Assembly (NCBI GenBank): GCA_017476005.1
Contig: JAFVEM010000046.1
Location: forward strand, 80,000 to 122,065
Length of the DNA: 42,066 nt
DNA from: Selenomonadaceae bacterium
GTDB lineage: Bacteria; Bacillota; Negativicutes; Selenomonadales; Selenomonadaceae
Direction: 5' to 3'
A model generated the notes under the pieces. The model saw nothing but the letters and a program-made list of their open reading frames with translations, had not been told where the DNA came from and did no database searches. Positions 17,989 through 26,784 of this stretch are shown here, piece by piece. The translations under genes were made by a program, and so were the position numbers. Every line of letters starts with the position of its first letter. Position 1 is the first letter of the stretch.

Positions 17989-18006
17989 GAAGGGAAGGAT
18001 ACAGGC

Positions 18007-20355
18007 ATGGTAAAAAGACATGCGCCTTATGAAAACGTGTCCCCCGGCGAGGTTTGGGACAAACTGATGACGGCTGAAGCGTTAGAGGATTGTTATCGTT
18101 TGCGAGCCATGCCTACTTCCGACTGGAATCTCTACATGGAGCAGACCGCTCAAAAATTCACTCGCTATGTGCAGCGTTATCGCCCGGAACTGTCAGCGGA
18201 AATGGACAGTTACGAGGTCATGCGGAAAGTTGCCGCCTTCAACCTGTTGGCAGAGGGACACGGATTGCTCACCGGGGACTATTCGCTAACGGATGCCATG
18301 ATGTTGCAACTGCGTAATTTAGAGCCGGCATGGTTCCAGGTATACCTAGCAGATTTTGCCGCCGCCCTACCCTCCATGGAGGAAACTTCCGGGGACGAAG
18401 GAGCGGTGGAGGGAAATGCGTCTGTGGTGGTGGAGCGTTGCCGGGAAATCCTGAACACATTCCCCCAAGGGATCGATATTTCCGCACCGCTTGATGTAGA
18501 TAAATTTTGGGCGAGTTACGAGGCTAGGTATGACGATATGCCGGGTGACAACGAGGATGCCCGGTTGAGTATCTTGCAACAAGCCGGTTCCCTTAGAGGC
18601 ACAAAAATCTTTCCCAAACTGAATAACGAGCAACAAGGGCTGTTACAAAAAGTAATAGCAAGCGCCAAGGCTAAATTAGAGGCAGGTTATTCCGTAGTTT
18701 ACTTTTCCCAGCTTCTCCGACAATATCATCAGGAACTGGCGACGGTGGAAATTTACAGCCCGGAGGCGTTGGCTACGGCTCTTGCTCCCCTCACCGATGC
18801 CGCCTTTTACAGCGACGGCGTACGCCTGAGCCCACAAGGCAAGACGGCGGATTTAGGTCAGGACGTGCTGAATTACCTGCTGGAACGGGGGGGCGAGCCG
18901 ACTCACCTTGACACCATCGCCGGGGAAATGTGGCAACTGCCCCGCACAGAGATAGAAAAGGCCATACGCTCTCGCGACGATATTATTTGCACCGAATCCA
19001 AATACTACATGGCGGCAGAGGCTTTTCCTCTAAGTCGGGCGGACGATGTGCCGCAGATTCGCCGTCTGCTACAAGAGGCTTTAGACGCTGAACCCGAAGG
19101 TAAACTGAAAGACGAAGACTATCGCCCTCTGTTGGAGGATAAACTCCCCACGCTGGCCACCGATACAGCCGCTTATAGTTTGAAGGCCTTTCATGGGGCT
19201 TTAGGCTATTTTTTGCATGATGATTTTCGTTTTGAAGGGCATTATGTGGCGCATTTTGATACTGATCTGCAATCCGCCGGAGAGCTTTTCCGAAAATTTT
19301 GCGATAGCAGAACGCGTTTCACCTTAGAGGAGCTAAAGCAGTTTGCCAAAGAAAACAGCATAAGGAGCCTGAGCGGCTATTATCCCACCATTCGCGAACA
19401 CGCCCTGCGCCTCAATCGGGAGGAATTCATCTCCCTGAACATGGTAAGCCGTAGCCTAGACTCTAATTCAGAGGTTGTTTTTGACACTGAGGCCATTGAT
19501 GCCAAGCTGGCCATGTTCTGCCCCGATGCCTACGCGCCCTTAAAGACCGTCAAGAATTTTCTACTCCTCCCTATGGTCAGAGGTGCCAACTGGAACCCTT
19601 TCCTGCTAGAGAGCTATCTGTTTAACGTTAGCCGTAAATTTCGTCTAGCCCATGTTCGTTTTTCCGAAACAGAGGCGATAGGGGCTATGGTGCGGCGCGA
19701 GGCAATATTTAGGGATTATGATGAGTTACTCAAAGACGTATTGGCCAAGGAGAAAACTTGGCAGACAGAAGATGAGGCACTGAATTTTTTGGCAACAGAA
19801 GGTTATTTAGGCAGAGCTAGGTATGACAAGGTGACTGCCTTATGTCAAGGGGCGAGGGTGTTAAGACAAAAGCCGCCGGAGAAGACAACCATACCAGTTA
19901 CACTGCCGAGCCAAGCCGCATCGTCTAGGATTCATCAGGACTTTGCGGTAAGTAGGCCACTTCCGCCAACGCAATCAGCTACCCTCTCTGAGCAACAAGT
20001 TACCGACAATGTCTTGAACCATGTTATCTTCTACTGTAGGCGAAAAACATTCCAAGCCACAGGATACGCCAGTTCTCGTGGTTTCGTGGTCATGAAGGGT
20101 TCTCAGGTATCTGAGAAGATTAGAGAAAACCTCGAAAGAAGTTATGGCCCCTTGCGTCGGCAGTTGGAAAACAGCGGTGTCATTACGAATAGTGTATTTC
20201 AACAGGATTATGTGTTTCCCTCACCATCAGCGGCAGCGGGTGTTGTTTTGGGTAGTTCTGGCAATGGCAATATAGAGTGGCAAACAATTAACGGCCGTAA
20301 CTTCGGTAGTTTTGGTATAAAGATAACAAACTACCGCCTTACAAAAAATTTATAG
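18007..20355 (+). CDS. Large unknown defence-island protein with DUF4357-like C-terminus (paralogue A)
   Basis: I do not recognise the full protein. I start it at the ATG at 18007 (782 residues) after GAAGGAT, because the open frame upstream is fic relic. Residues ~142-615 align throughout with the next gene (shared: FW-x-x-YE, YFSQLL, MWQLPRTEIEKAIRS, FHGALGYFL, LLESYL). They contain several short winged-helix-like segments (GGEPTHLDTIAGEMWQL; RTRFTLEELKQFAKEN). Residues ~660-775 (RGFVVMKGSQ, LRRQLENSGVI, FPSPSAAAGVVLG, IEWQTING) match DUF4357, a module often found at the end of GIY-YIG or restriction/modification-associated proteins. It likely acts with nucleic acid; role inferred from domain and context. 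Confidence 0.75.
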   Translation: MVKRHAPYENVSPGEVWDKLMTAEALEDCYRLRAMPTSDWNLYMEQTAQKFTRYVQRYRPELSAEMDSYEVMRKVAAFNLLAEGHGLLTGDYSLTDAMMLQLRNLEPAWFQVYLADFAAALPSMEETSGDEGAVEGNASVVVERCREILNTFPQGIDISAPLDVDKFWASYEARYDDMPGDNEDARLSILQQAGSLRGTKIFPKLNNEQQGLLQKVIASAKAKLEAGYSVVYFSQLLRQYHQELATVEIYSPEALATALAPLTDAAFYSDGVRLSPQGKTADLGQDVLNYLLERGGEPTHLDTIAGEMWQLPRTEIEKAIRSRDDIICTESKYYMAAEAFPLSRADDVPQIRRLLQEALDAEPEGKLKDEDYRPLLEDKLPTLATDTAAYSLKAFHGALGYFLHDDFRFEGHYVAHFDTDLQSAGELFRKFCDSRTRFTLEELKQFAKENSIRSLSGYYPTIREHALRLNREEFISLNMVSRSLDSNSEVVFDTEAIDAKLAMFCPDAYAPLKTVKNFLLLPMVRGANWNPFLLESYLFNVSRKFRLAHVRFSETEAIGAMVRREAIFRDYDELLKDVLAKEKTWQTEDEALNFLATEGYLGRARYDKVTALCQGARVLRQKPPEKTTIPVTLPSQAASSRIHQDFAVSRPLPPTQSATLSEQQVTDNVLNHVIFYCRRKTFQATGYASSRGFVVMKGSQVSEKIRENLERSYGPLRRQLENSGVITNSVFQQDYVFPSPSAAAGVVLGSSGNGNIEWQTINGRNFGSFGIKITNYRLTKNL

Positions 20356-20482
20356 CCATAGCACTAAAAAGACAGGAAAAATCAACCAAATGTCGAAGTA
20401 AAACCGTATTAGCACTTCCATTCGCCGTTTTTTCGTGCCTACGCACAGTCACGAGGTTTTGAGATTGACGAGGATTATTCCC

Positions 20483-22492
20483 ATGGAAGAACCTAAAAAA
20501 GCGGAACCCCTCGACCGCTATGAAACCGCCAAGCTGGTGGAGCTGTTCTCACACCCTTACCGTCACGCAGAACTGAAAAGCCTTTCCGATAAACTCATAG
20601 CCTACGGCGAGCAACAGGGTTGCGACGAGCCGGCAGAATGTCGTTGCGTTTATTACCTGAACAGCCGTCGCCGCTACCTGAAACGACTCATCACGCCGCA
20701 AGAAAGGGAGATGGCAGGGACGTTGCCCCTAGAAAGGGAGGTGGCGTTTCTCTACGTCAACAGGCCGACAGACTTTCAGGAGCTGTTAGCCGAGGCCAAT
20801 AAGCGCATTGAACTACAGGGGGAATTATTTTCCGACGGTAAGGTGGCAGATACAGCGACCACGTCTGAATCTTTGCCTAACGATTATGTGACCCGTTGTC
20901 AACAAATCCTAGCCGCTTATCCTCAAGGCCTTTCCCTCGCATCTCCCTTGGATATAGACAGGTTTTGGCTCCAGTACGAAGAAACTTTCGGCAGTTTGCC
21001 GGGACACGACGACGCAGAGCGGCTAGCCATCTTGCAGGGGGCAGGGGAAAGCCGCGAGGGCAAACTATTTTCTACGCTTGTTCAGCCGGATAAAAATTTG
21101 CTCACGGCGATCAAAGATGAGGCTTTGGCAAAACTCCGGGTAGGTTATTCCTGCGTTTATTTCTCCCAGCTCTTGAAACGCCATCGAGAGGACTTGGGTA
21201 AGGCGGAGATATACAGCGCCGAAACTTTGGCAGACCTAATTTCACCTGCTCCCGAAGATGATTATGCCAGCAACGGCGAGCGAATAACCTCTTGCGACAG
21301 AGAAGCAAATATTGGCGAAGATATGCGGCGGTTTCTGCGAGAACGCGGTAGCGAGCCGACCCCTCTTGACGCCATCACTCGGGAAATGTGGCAACTACCC
21401 CCGGATCTTATAGAAAAGGCACTTCGCAGTTGCGACGATATTATCTGCACCGACACCAAAATCTATATGACGGCAGAGGCTTTTCCCCTCAGCCGCGATG
21501 ATTTGCCGCAAATCCGCCAGCTACTCAAAAAGGAACTGGTCTTAACGCCCGACGGCAAAATCCTAGACGAAACCTATCGCCCATTGCTGGAGAAGGCTTT
21601 TCCCACGCTAGCCACCGATACAGCCACATACAGTCTAAGGGCTTTTCATGGTGCTTTAGGCTATTTTCTGAAGGATAATTTTCGTTTTGAAAAACATTAC
21701 CTAATACGAAACGATGTTGATATAGCCTCACAGAAAGAGTTATTCGCGGAATTCTGCGCGGAACGGGAGTCATTCACCCTTGAGGAGCTACGCGCCTTTG
21801 CCGCCGAACACAATGCCAACTATCGCGGTTATTATGACCTGATACGGCAGAAAGCTCTACGAGTCAGCCAGGAGAATTTTGTCAACCCCGAAAAAGTGTC
21901 CTTCGATATAGCGGCCACCGACGAAAAGCTGGCAGTTTTCTGCTCCGGGGAATATTTGCCGCTGAAAGAGATACAAACTTTCCATTTTCTCATGCTACCC
22001 AGCGTCGATGGGGCTGAGTGGAGTAAATTTTTACTGGAAAGCTACCTGTACGGCATCAGTCGTAAGTTTCACCTGCTTCACGTTGGTTTCACCGACGGCG
22101 ATACCGCCGGCGTAATGGCGCGGCGCGACGCCCCTTTCAATAATTACGGAGAAATTTTGGCCGATGCTCTATCCCAAAGCCGAGACTGGAAAAATGAGTC
22201 GGAGGCTCTAGAATTTTTAGCCGGTAAAGGCTACCTGTCGCGAGCTAATTATGGTAAAATAAAGGCGGTGTGCCGTCAGGCTAGATATTGGCAAGAGCAT
22301 CCGCGAGAGGAAGAGGCTTCGGCCGGGCAGGAGGACGAGCCTCCTGCAGATGATTATGGTTTAGCTGAGGAGTCGGAAGATGATAGGCCTGTCAATTACG
22401 AAGAGCTGGCAGATTTACTAGAACGCGACGTTGGCAAGTCATGTGCAAGTATTGGCGGCAGTTGGATTAAAGAGCAGACAACACCGCTTTAG
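20483..22492 (+). CDS. Large unknown defence-island protein (paralogue B)
   Basis: The ATG at 20483 (after GACGAGG) gives 669 residues; a GTG at 20435 is possible. Residues ~137-600 are paralogous to the previous gene, with conserved YFSQLL, MWQLPPDLIEKALRSCDD, ICTDTKIYMTAEAFPLS, FHGALGYFL and LLESYLYGISRKF. The N-terminal ~130 residues differ (CDEPAECRCVYYLN) and the C-terminus is a short acidic tail (EEEASAGQEDEPPADD) without the DUF4357-like module of paralogue A. The stop is 23 nt before the MNT start, so it is likely cotranscribed with the toxin-antitoxin genes. I assign no function; the repeated wHTH-like segments suggest DNA binding or a scaffold. Confidence 0.75.
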   Translation: MEEPKKAEPLDRYETAKLVELFSHPYRHAELKSLSDKLIAYGEQQGCDEPAECRCVYYLNSRRRYLKRLITPQEREMAGTLPLEREVAFLYVNRPTDFQELLAEANKRIELQGELFSDGKVADTATTSESLPNDYVTRCQQILAAYPQGLSLASPLDIDRFWLQYEETFGSLPGHDDAERLAILQGAGESREGKLFSTLVQPDKNLLTAIKDEALAKLRVGYSCVYFSQLLKRHREDLGKAEIYSAETLADLISPAPEDDYASNGERITSCDREANIGEDMRRFLRERGSEPTPLDAITREMWQLPPDLIEKALRSCDDIICTDTKIYMTAEAFPLSRDDLPQIRQLLKKELVLTPDGKILDETYRPLLEKAFPTLATDTATYSLRAFHGALGYFLKDNFRFEKHYLIRNDVDIASQKELFAEFCAERESFTLEELRAFAAEHNANYRGYYDLIRQKALRVSQENFVNPEKVSFDIAATDEKLAVFCSGEYLPLKEIQTFHFLMLPSVDGAEWSKFLLESYLYGISRKFHLLHVGFTDGDTAGVMARRDAPFNNYGEILADALSQSRDWKNESEALEFLAGKGYLSRANYGKIKAVCRQARYWQEHPREEEASAGQEDEPPADDYGLAEESEDDRPVNYEELADLLERDVGKSCASIGGSWIKEQTTPL

Positions 22493-22515
22493 GTAAAGTG
22501 GGAGGGGATATGACC

Positions 22516-22830
22516 ATGTGGAATGCAGTCACCACGCCATTTCGTAATATTCATCGCATATTTCCGCTAAAGCAAAAAGCTGTCCGCGATCTGATAGAGG
22601 TATGTCGTCAAGACAGTAATATAAAAAAGATTGTCATTTTCGGCAGTAGCATTACCGCCGCTTGTAATCCTTGGAGCGATATAGACGTTTATTTTGAGAT
22701 GGAAAAAATGCCTAAACATTATCCTGTTATTGGAAATTCTAAACAGAGCTTTGATAAGTGGTGTAATTTTACTGTATCAGATGATTTATTAAGTGAAATA
22801 AATAAAAAAGGCGTGGTTGTTTATGAGTAA
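22516..22830 (+). CDS. Minimal nucleotidyltransferase (MNT), antitoxin of MNT/HEPN pair
   Basis: This ~104-residue protein has the nucleotidyltransferase signature IVIFGSSITAACNPWSDIDVY (GS, then DxD), read in two parts. I use the ATG at 22516, 8 nt after GGAGGGG; the ATG at 22510 is only 2 nt from that site. It overlaps the downstream HEPN gene by 8 bp (TATGAGTAA). In this class of TA system the MNT can AMPylate and silence the HEPN RNase. Local base composition is AT-richer than the flanking genes, in keeping with recent acquisition. Confidence 0.88.
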   Translation: MWNAVTTPFRNIHRIFPLKQKAVRDLIEVCRQDSNIKKIVIFGSSITAACNPWSDIDVYFEMEKMPKHYPVIGNSKQSFDKWCNFTVSDDLLSEINKKGVVVYE

Positions 22831-23320
22831 GGACGAAACATTGCTCGACCTTGCTAAACGCAATATGGACATAGCCAACCTTCTATATTCTCACAAAGAA
22901 TCTGATGATGGCTTTCTAAATCATGTTGGCTATCATTTGCAACAATGCGTAGAACTTGCCGTGAAGCATTTTTTAGAAACACACGGTATAGAGTATTCTT
23001 TTACCCATGATATAGATGAATTACTCGATCAGGTTCCTACGGAATACCAAGTGCTATTCGACCCCATTAGCGACTTGGCGGGAACCATAACTAACATGGA
23101 AGCCAAGACCAGATACATAAAGAACTACCGGTTGAGTGAACGAATTGTGAGTAGAGTATTACCATTGGCCAATCAATTACTACAGAATATAGGCGAAGTA
23201 GATAAAAAGGAGCGATTATCTAACGAAGCAGAAGCAAATGCCGAAGCAGTGACAGGCCAGGTGTCTCCCCCTACGGCTGAAGAAGAAGGGAATGGAGAGA
23301 TTTCTTGGAATGAGGGGTAA
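22823..23320 (+). CDS. HEPN-domain protein, toxin of MNT/HEPN pair
   Basis: The product has 165 residues from the ATG overlapping the MNT stop. The HEPN helices are recognisable (LAKRNMDIANLLYS; VGYHLQQCVELAVKHFLETHG; HDIDELLDQVP; TRYIKNYRLSERIV). The usual RxxxxH catalytic motif of HEPN RNases is not clear: the expected position reads RYIKNYR without histidine, so catalytic activity is in doubt. The last ~45 residues form an unusual charged tail (NEAEANAEAVTGQ, PPTAEEEGNGE) that ends just before the fic ribosome site. Confidence 0.82.
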   Translation: MSKDETLLDLAKRNMDIANLLYSHKESDDGFLNHVGYHLQQCVELAVKHFLETHGIEYSFTHDIDELLDQVPTEYQVLFDPISDLAGTITNMEAKTRYIKNYRLSERIVSRVLPLANQLLQNIGEVDKKERLSNEAEANAEAVTGQVSPPTAEEEGNGEISWNEG

Positions 23321-23324
23321 CGCC

Positions 23325-24080
23325 ATGGATAAATACGCGGCCATCGTATCCTTTTGGCAAAATAAAAAAATCAGCAATGTAGCCGAACTGGAAGTCGCCT
23401 TAAATGGCCACATTATCCTCTTTGCCTATCATTCCGGCAAAATAGAAAACAGCTCCATCACTTATAATGATACTCGCGAAATATTTGAACATGATGGCGT
23501 TACGTCCTATACCGGAGATTTGAAGACTCTCTTTGAGATACATAACGCTAGGGAGGCCAGCAGATATATGTTTGCTGCCTATGAAAATCGTATTCAACTT
23601 GATGAATCATTTATAAAAAAGCTACATTATGAACTAACCAAGGGTACATACGATACCAGAAGATTTCAGCTAGGCGAACGACCGGGACATTTTAAGAAGC
23701 ATGACTATGTTACGGGCATAGAAGAGGTGGGCGCGCTACCAGAGGATGTAAACAGTGAAATTTTGGAGCTACTAGATGAAATAAAGAATGTACAAAAACG
23801 CGACGTATTAACGGCTGCCGCCTATTTTCATGCTAAATTCGAGAATATACACCCCTTTGCCGATGGCAACGGACGTGTTGGCAGACTGGCCACCAATTAC
23901 TTTTTTATCCAAAATGACCATCCCCCTATAATATTCCACGAGGACAGCAAAAAGTCATATTATAGCTCCCTTGAAGCGTGGGATAGATCGCAAAATATAG
24001 AAGCCATGAAGCTCTATCTCAAGATGGAAACGGTAAGGACTTGGGAGAAACAGCTGGGCAGAAAGGTATATTGTAAATGA
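23325..24080 (+). CDS. fic: Fic/DOC-family AMPylase, class II
   Basis: This 251-residue protein starts at the ATG at 23325 after GAGGGG. The catalytic motif HPFADGNGRVGR begins at H176, matching HPFxxGNGRxxR, so it is likely an active adenylyltransferase. S37-N42 (SGKIEN) fits the inhibitory (S/T)xxxE(G/N) helix in the N-terminal part, which classifies it as a self-inhibited class II Fic protein. It follows the HEPN gene by a few bases. Part of its N-terminal coding region is duplicated as a relic at 17916-17988, so it frames the two paralogues and the MNT/HEPN pair. Targets unknown. Confidence 0.92.
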   Translation: MDKYAAIVSFWQNKKISNVAELEVALNGHIILFAYHSGKIENSSITYNDTREIFEHDGVTSYTGDLKTLFEIHNAREASRYMFAAYENRIQLDESFIKKLHYELTKGTYDTRRFQLGERPGHFKKHDYVTGIEEVGALPEDVNSEILELLDEIKNVQKRDVLTAAAYFHAKFENIHPFADGNGRVGRLATNYFFIQNDHPPIIFHEDSKKSYYSSLEAWDRSQNIEAMKLYLKMETVRTWEKQLGRKVYCK

Positions 24081-24099
24081 GAAAGAGAGGCCGAGCAAC

Positions 24100-24275
24100 A
24101 TGGATGAGTGGTTGACCAGAAAGATTAACAGCGGTATCAGCCAAGGCAAGATTGCAACTGTAATGCGAATGATAAAAAAATGAATATACCAATTGAAGAT
24201 GCCATGTCTGTAGCTAATGTTAGCCAAGCAGAGTGGGATGAGTACTACCCTATAGTACAAAAGGAATTCTCTTGA
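24100..24275 (+). pseudogene. Broken Rpn-type C-terminal remnant with A7 frameshift
   Basis: The first frame (24100-24183) reads MDEWLTRKINSG, ISQGKIATVMRMIKK, then stops in a run of seven A (24174-24180). A one-base slip continues as MNIPIEDAMSVANVSQAEWDEYY to 24275. Joined, it resembles the C-terminal helical module of Rpn proteins, like ITLDKAMEMLGVPSRE of the gene at 8813. No N-terminal nuclease core lies upstream. It could be a decayed gene or a slippage-dependent short protein. Confidence 0.5.
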
Positions 24276-24344
24276 CTCGGATTTGAGCGATTTTCGGATT
24301 GTGGCCAATTTTTTCAAGCAAAAGCGTATAAACAAAGACATAGT

Positions 24345-24373
24345 TTGACAGCCGGACATGGCAATGTTAAAAT
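24345..24373 (+). promoter_or_regulatory. Sigma-70 promoter of the BREX operon
   Basis: A perfect TTGACA (24345-24350), a 17-nt spacer and TAAAAT (24368-24373) lie 36 nt upstream of the brxP start. The spacing is ideal and the -10 has one mismatch. Confidence 0.7.
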
Positions 24374-24409
24374 TCATCAAACATCACAGAAAGGTATTGT
24401 GACTTTTCC

Positions 24410-26770
24410 ATGTACAAATACGAATGGGATGCGGAAACGGGGGGAGTGCTACTACTCCCCGAACAGGAAAAAGTAAGCCTTGAACCGCGCCCGGTTTACT
24501 ATCGAGAGCTTGATATTTTGGGATTTGATAAATATTGGAACTATCCCAAGGATGATGACACCCCTCTACTCTGGGCTACCGCTAATAATTATTTCTATCG
24601 CGGTAGGTTAGTGGCGAAAGCCAAAGGCGGCGCGCTCTATACTCCCCCTAAAATAGAGCTTGTCGAAGAGCCGGAGAAGGATGGAATGCCGTTGCGCCCC
24701 GTGGATATTTTCGGCATGACAGCAAAGAATGCCGCGCTGATGGAAACCTTAGAGCAGGAAACCATTCAGGGGATTTACAATACCTATGTGAAGTACCGAA
24801 AAAAGGTCGATGTTTTCTATGTGGCTTTCAGCGGTGGCAAGGACAGCGTGGTTACCCTAGATCTGGTGCAGAGGGCTTTGCCCCATGGGGAATTTGTGGT
24901 TTTGTTCGGTGATACGGGGATGGAGTTACCTGACACATATGATGTTATAGATAAAACAGAAAGGTTGTGCAAAGAACAAGATATAGTATTTTATAGGGCT
25001 GAGTCAAAATTCACTCCAGAACAATCATGGAAATTAGTAGGGCCACCTGCTCAAAAACTACGTTGGTGTTGTGGCGTACATAAAACTGCACCACAAATTT
25101 TATTTTTACGCAAATTAACCAATAATCCTCATTTTATTGGAATGGCTATGATGGGTGTTCGTTCAAATGAAAGTGTAACTAGAGGTCAATATAACAAATT
25201 AAACTTTGGCACAAAACATCAAGGACAATATGATTTTTATCCGATTTTTGAATGGAGTTCCTTTGAAGTATTTCAGTACATATATGATAAGAAACTTGAG
25301 TTAAATCGTACTTACAAATTAGGAAACAGTCGTGCTGGCTGTTTGGTTTGTCCGATGGAAGCTGTAAAAAATTCGTGGTTAAAAGAGCAGTTCTATAGTG
25401 GCGAATGCGCCAACAAGCATACTACTACATTCTTCCACAACATTATTGTAAATGAAACGATAGCGCATGATATGACAGATAGCCAGATTGAAGAATTTAT
25501 GAGAATAGGTGTCTGGAAATCTAGGCACAATGGAAGTAAACTTTTTTCTCCTAGAGTAGAATATCAAGATGAAAAGGACGATCACGGTATTGCGATAACT
25601 CTCAATGTGGTAAGAACAGATTGGCGCGAGTGGTTGAAAACAATCGGCGAAATAAGCTTTATTTCCAATAGTGAGGTTAATATCATTTGCGAGAACAAGA
25701 CATATACGCTTGAATATCGAAAAATTGAGGGTAAATATTTTTTCGCTGTTCACGGGCTCATAAGATCGCGATTAGATATAAATTTCGCATCTTGGATAAA
25801 AATAGTAATGAAGAAATCTGCCTATTGCATTGGCTGTCAAGTATGTGAAACAAATTGCCCTAATGGATATATACATTTTGATGGCAATAAAGTTTCAATA
25901 GATGATAAATGTACAAAATGTAAGAAGTGCTACGGTGTCAATGGTGGATGTTGGGTGGCTACCTCGCAATTATTGCCAAAGGGGTCAGGTAAAATGAGTG
26001 GAAGTATAGACCAATACAAAAATATGGGAATTCGCTATATGTGGGTTAAAGAGTATTTCCAAAAGGAAAATGATTTTTGGAAGGATAACCAGTTAGGCTC
26101 TGAAATGGTGAAATCTTTACGATTATTTCTTCGTCATGCCAAAATCTCTGAGAAGGATAAAATAACTGTTTTTGGTGACTTTATAGCTAATATGGGGATA
26201 GATTCCACGACATCATGGGGACTGATACTATGCAATCTTGTTTATACGCCACAATTTAATTGGTGGGTGCAAAACATAAAGCTCAACCATAAATATACTC
26301 CTGAAGAATTGCATGATATGTTATGCGAATGTGTGGAGAGCAAGTTCTCAAGAAAAAATATCATTTCCGCTTTTAAGATCATCTTTCACACCAATTCAAT
26401 ATTAAGTAACGAAATAGGATTTGGTATTGTTGATGTCATAGAAAAAGGCAATAATATAAAATTGCAGGTTGCATACCGCTCCCACTGGACAACCCCCGCT
26501 CCTCTCGTTATTCTCTACTCCCTGTATAAATTTGCCAAAGCCTGCGAGGTGTATCAGTTTTCCGTGGAGAATCTCCTAGATGACGAAATAGAACGGGATG
26601 GGGTCAGTCCTACGCGCATTTTTGGCTTGGATAAAGAAGCAATAGTATCAATTTTGAATGGCCTTAGCACAAAATATCCAGATTTTATCAACGCTACTTT
26701 TACTTTAGATATGGATTCTGTCACCTTGTATAAGGAAAAGACGGCAGAAGATGTGTTGTCTTTGTTTTGA
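24410..26770 (+). CDS. brxP: BrxP: PAPS-reductase-family protein with 4Fe-4S domain, BREX type 4
   Basis: This 786-residue protein is the signature protein of BREX type 4. The P-loop of ATP pyrophosphatases, SGGKDS, lies at ~141-146. Further Cys motifs (RWCCGVHK at ~219-225; GCLVCP with C311 and C314) resemble the Fe-S ligands of DndC. A ferredoxin-like block starts at C473 (CIGCQVCETNCP) with a second set CTKCKKC ending ~512. Such proteins activate or transfer sulfur, as DndC does in DNA phosphorothioation. The ~270 C-terminal residues are helical and unassigned. GC content falls sharply in the middle of the gene, roughly 24.95-26.48 kb. Ends overlap the downstream region by 4 bp. It is first in the operon behind its own promoter. 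Confidence 0.88.
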   Translation: MYKYEWDAETGGVLLLPEQEKVSLEPRPVYYRELDILGFDKYWNYPKDDDTPLLWATANNYFYRGRLVAKAKGGALYTPPKIELVEEPEKDGMPLRPVDIFGMTAKNAALMETLEQETIQGIYNTYVKYRKKVDVFYVAFSGGKDSVVTLDLVQRALPHGEFVVLFGDTGMELPDTYDVIDKTERLCKEQDIVFYRAESKFTPEQSWKLVGPPAQKLRWCCGVHKTAPQILFLRKLTNNPHFIGMAMMGVRSNESVTRGQYNKLNFGTKHQGQYDFYPIFEWSSFEVFQYIYDKKLELNRTYKLGNSRAGCLVCPMEAVKNSWLKEQFYSGECANKHTTTFFHNIIVNETIAHDMTDSQIEEFMRIGVWKSRHNGSKLFSPRVEYQDEKDDHGIAITLNVVRTDWREWLKTIGEISFISNSEVNIICENKTYTLEYRKIEGKYFFAVHGLIRSRLDINFASWIKIVMKKSAYCIGCQVCETNCPNGYIHFDGNKVSIDDKCTKCKKCYGVNGGCWVATSQLLPKGSGKMSGSIDQYKNMGIRYMWVKEYFQKENDFWKDNQLGSEMVKSLRLFLRHAKISEKDKITVFGDFIANMGIDSTTSWGLILCNLVYTPQFNWWVQNIKLNHKYTPEELHDMLCECVESKFSRKNIISAFKIIFHTNSILSNEIGFGIVDVIEKGNNIKLQVAYRSHWTTPAPLVILYSLYKFAKACEVYQFSVENLLDDEIERDGVSPTRIFGLDKEAIVSILNGLSTKYPDFINATFTLDMDSVTLYKEKTAEDVLSLF

Positions 26771-26784
26771 AAGGATGTAACGAA

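Noticed and set aside
17881..18006. N-terminal extension of paralogue A
   Set aside because: The added residues are a fic relic overlapping the GT9 gene; a better start with ribosome site is at 18007.
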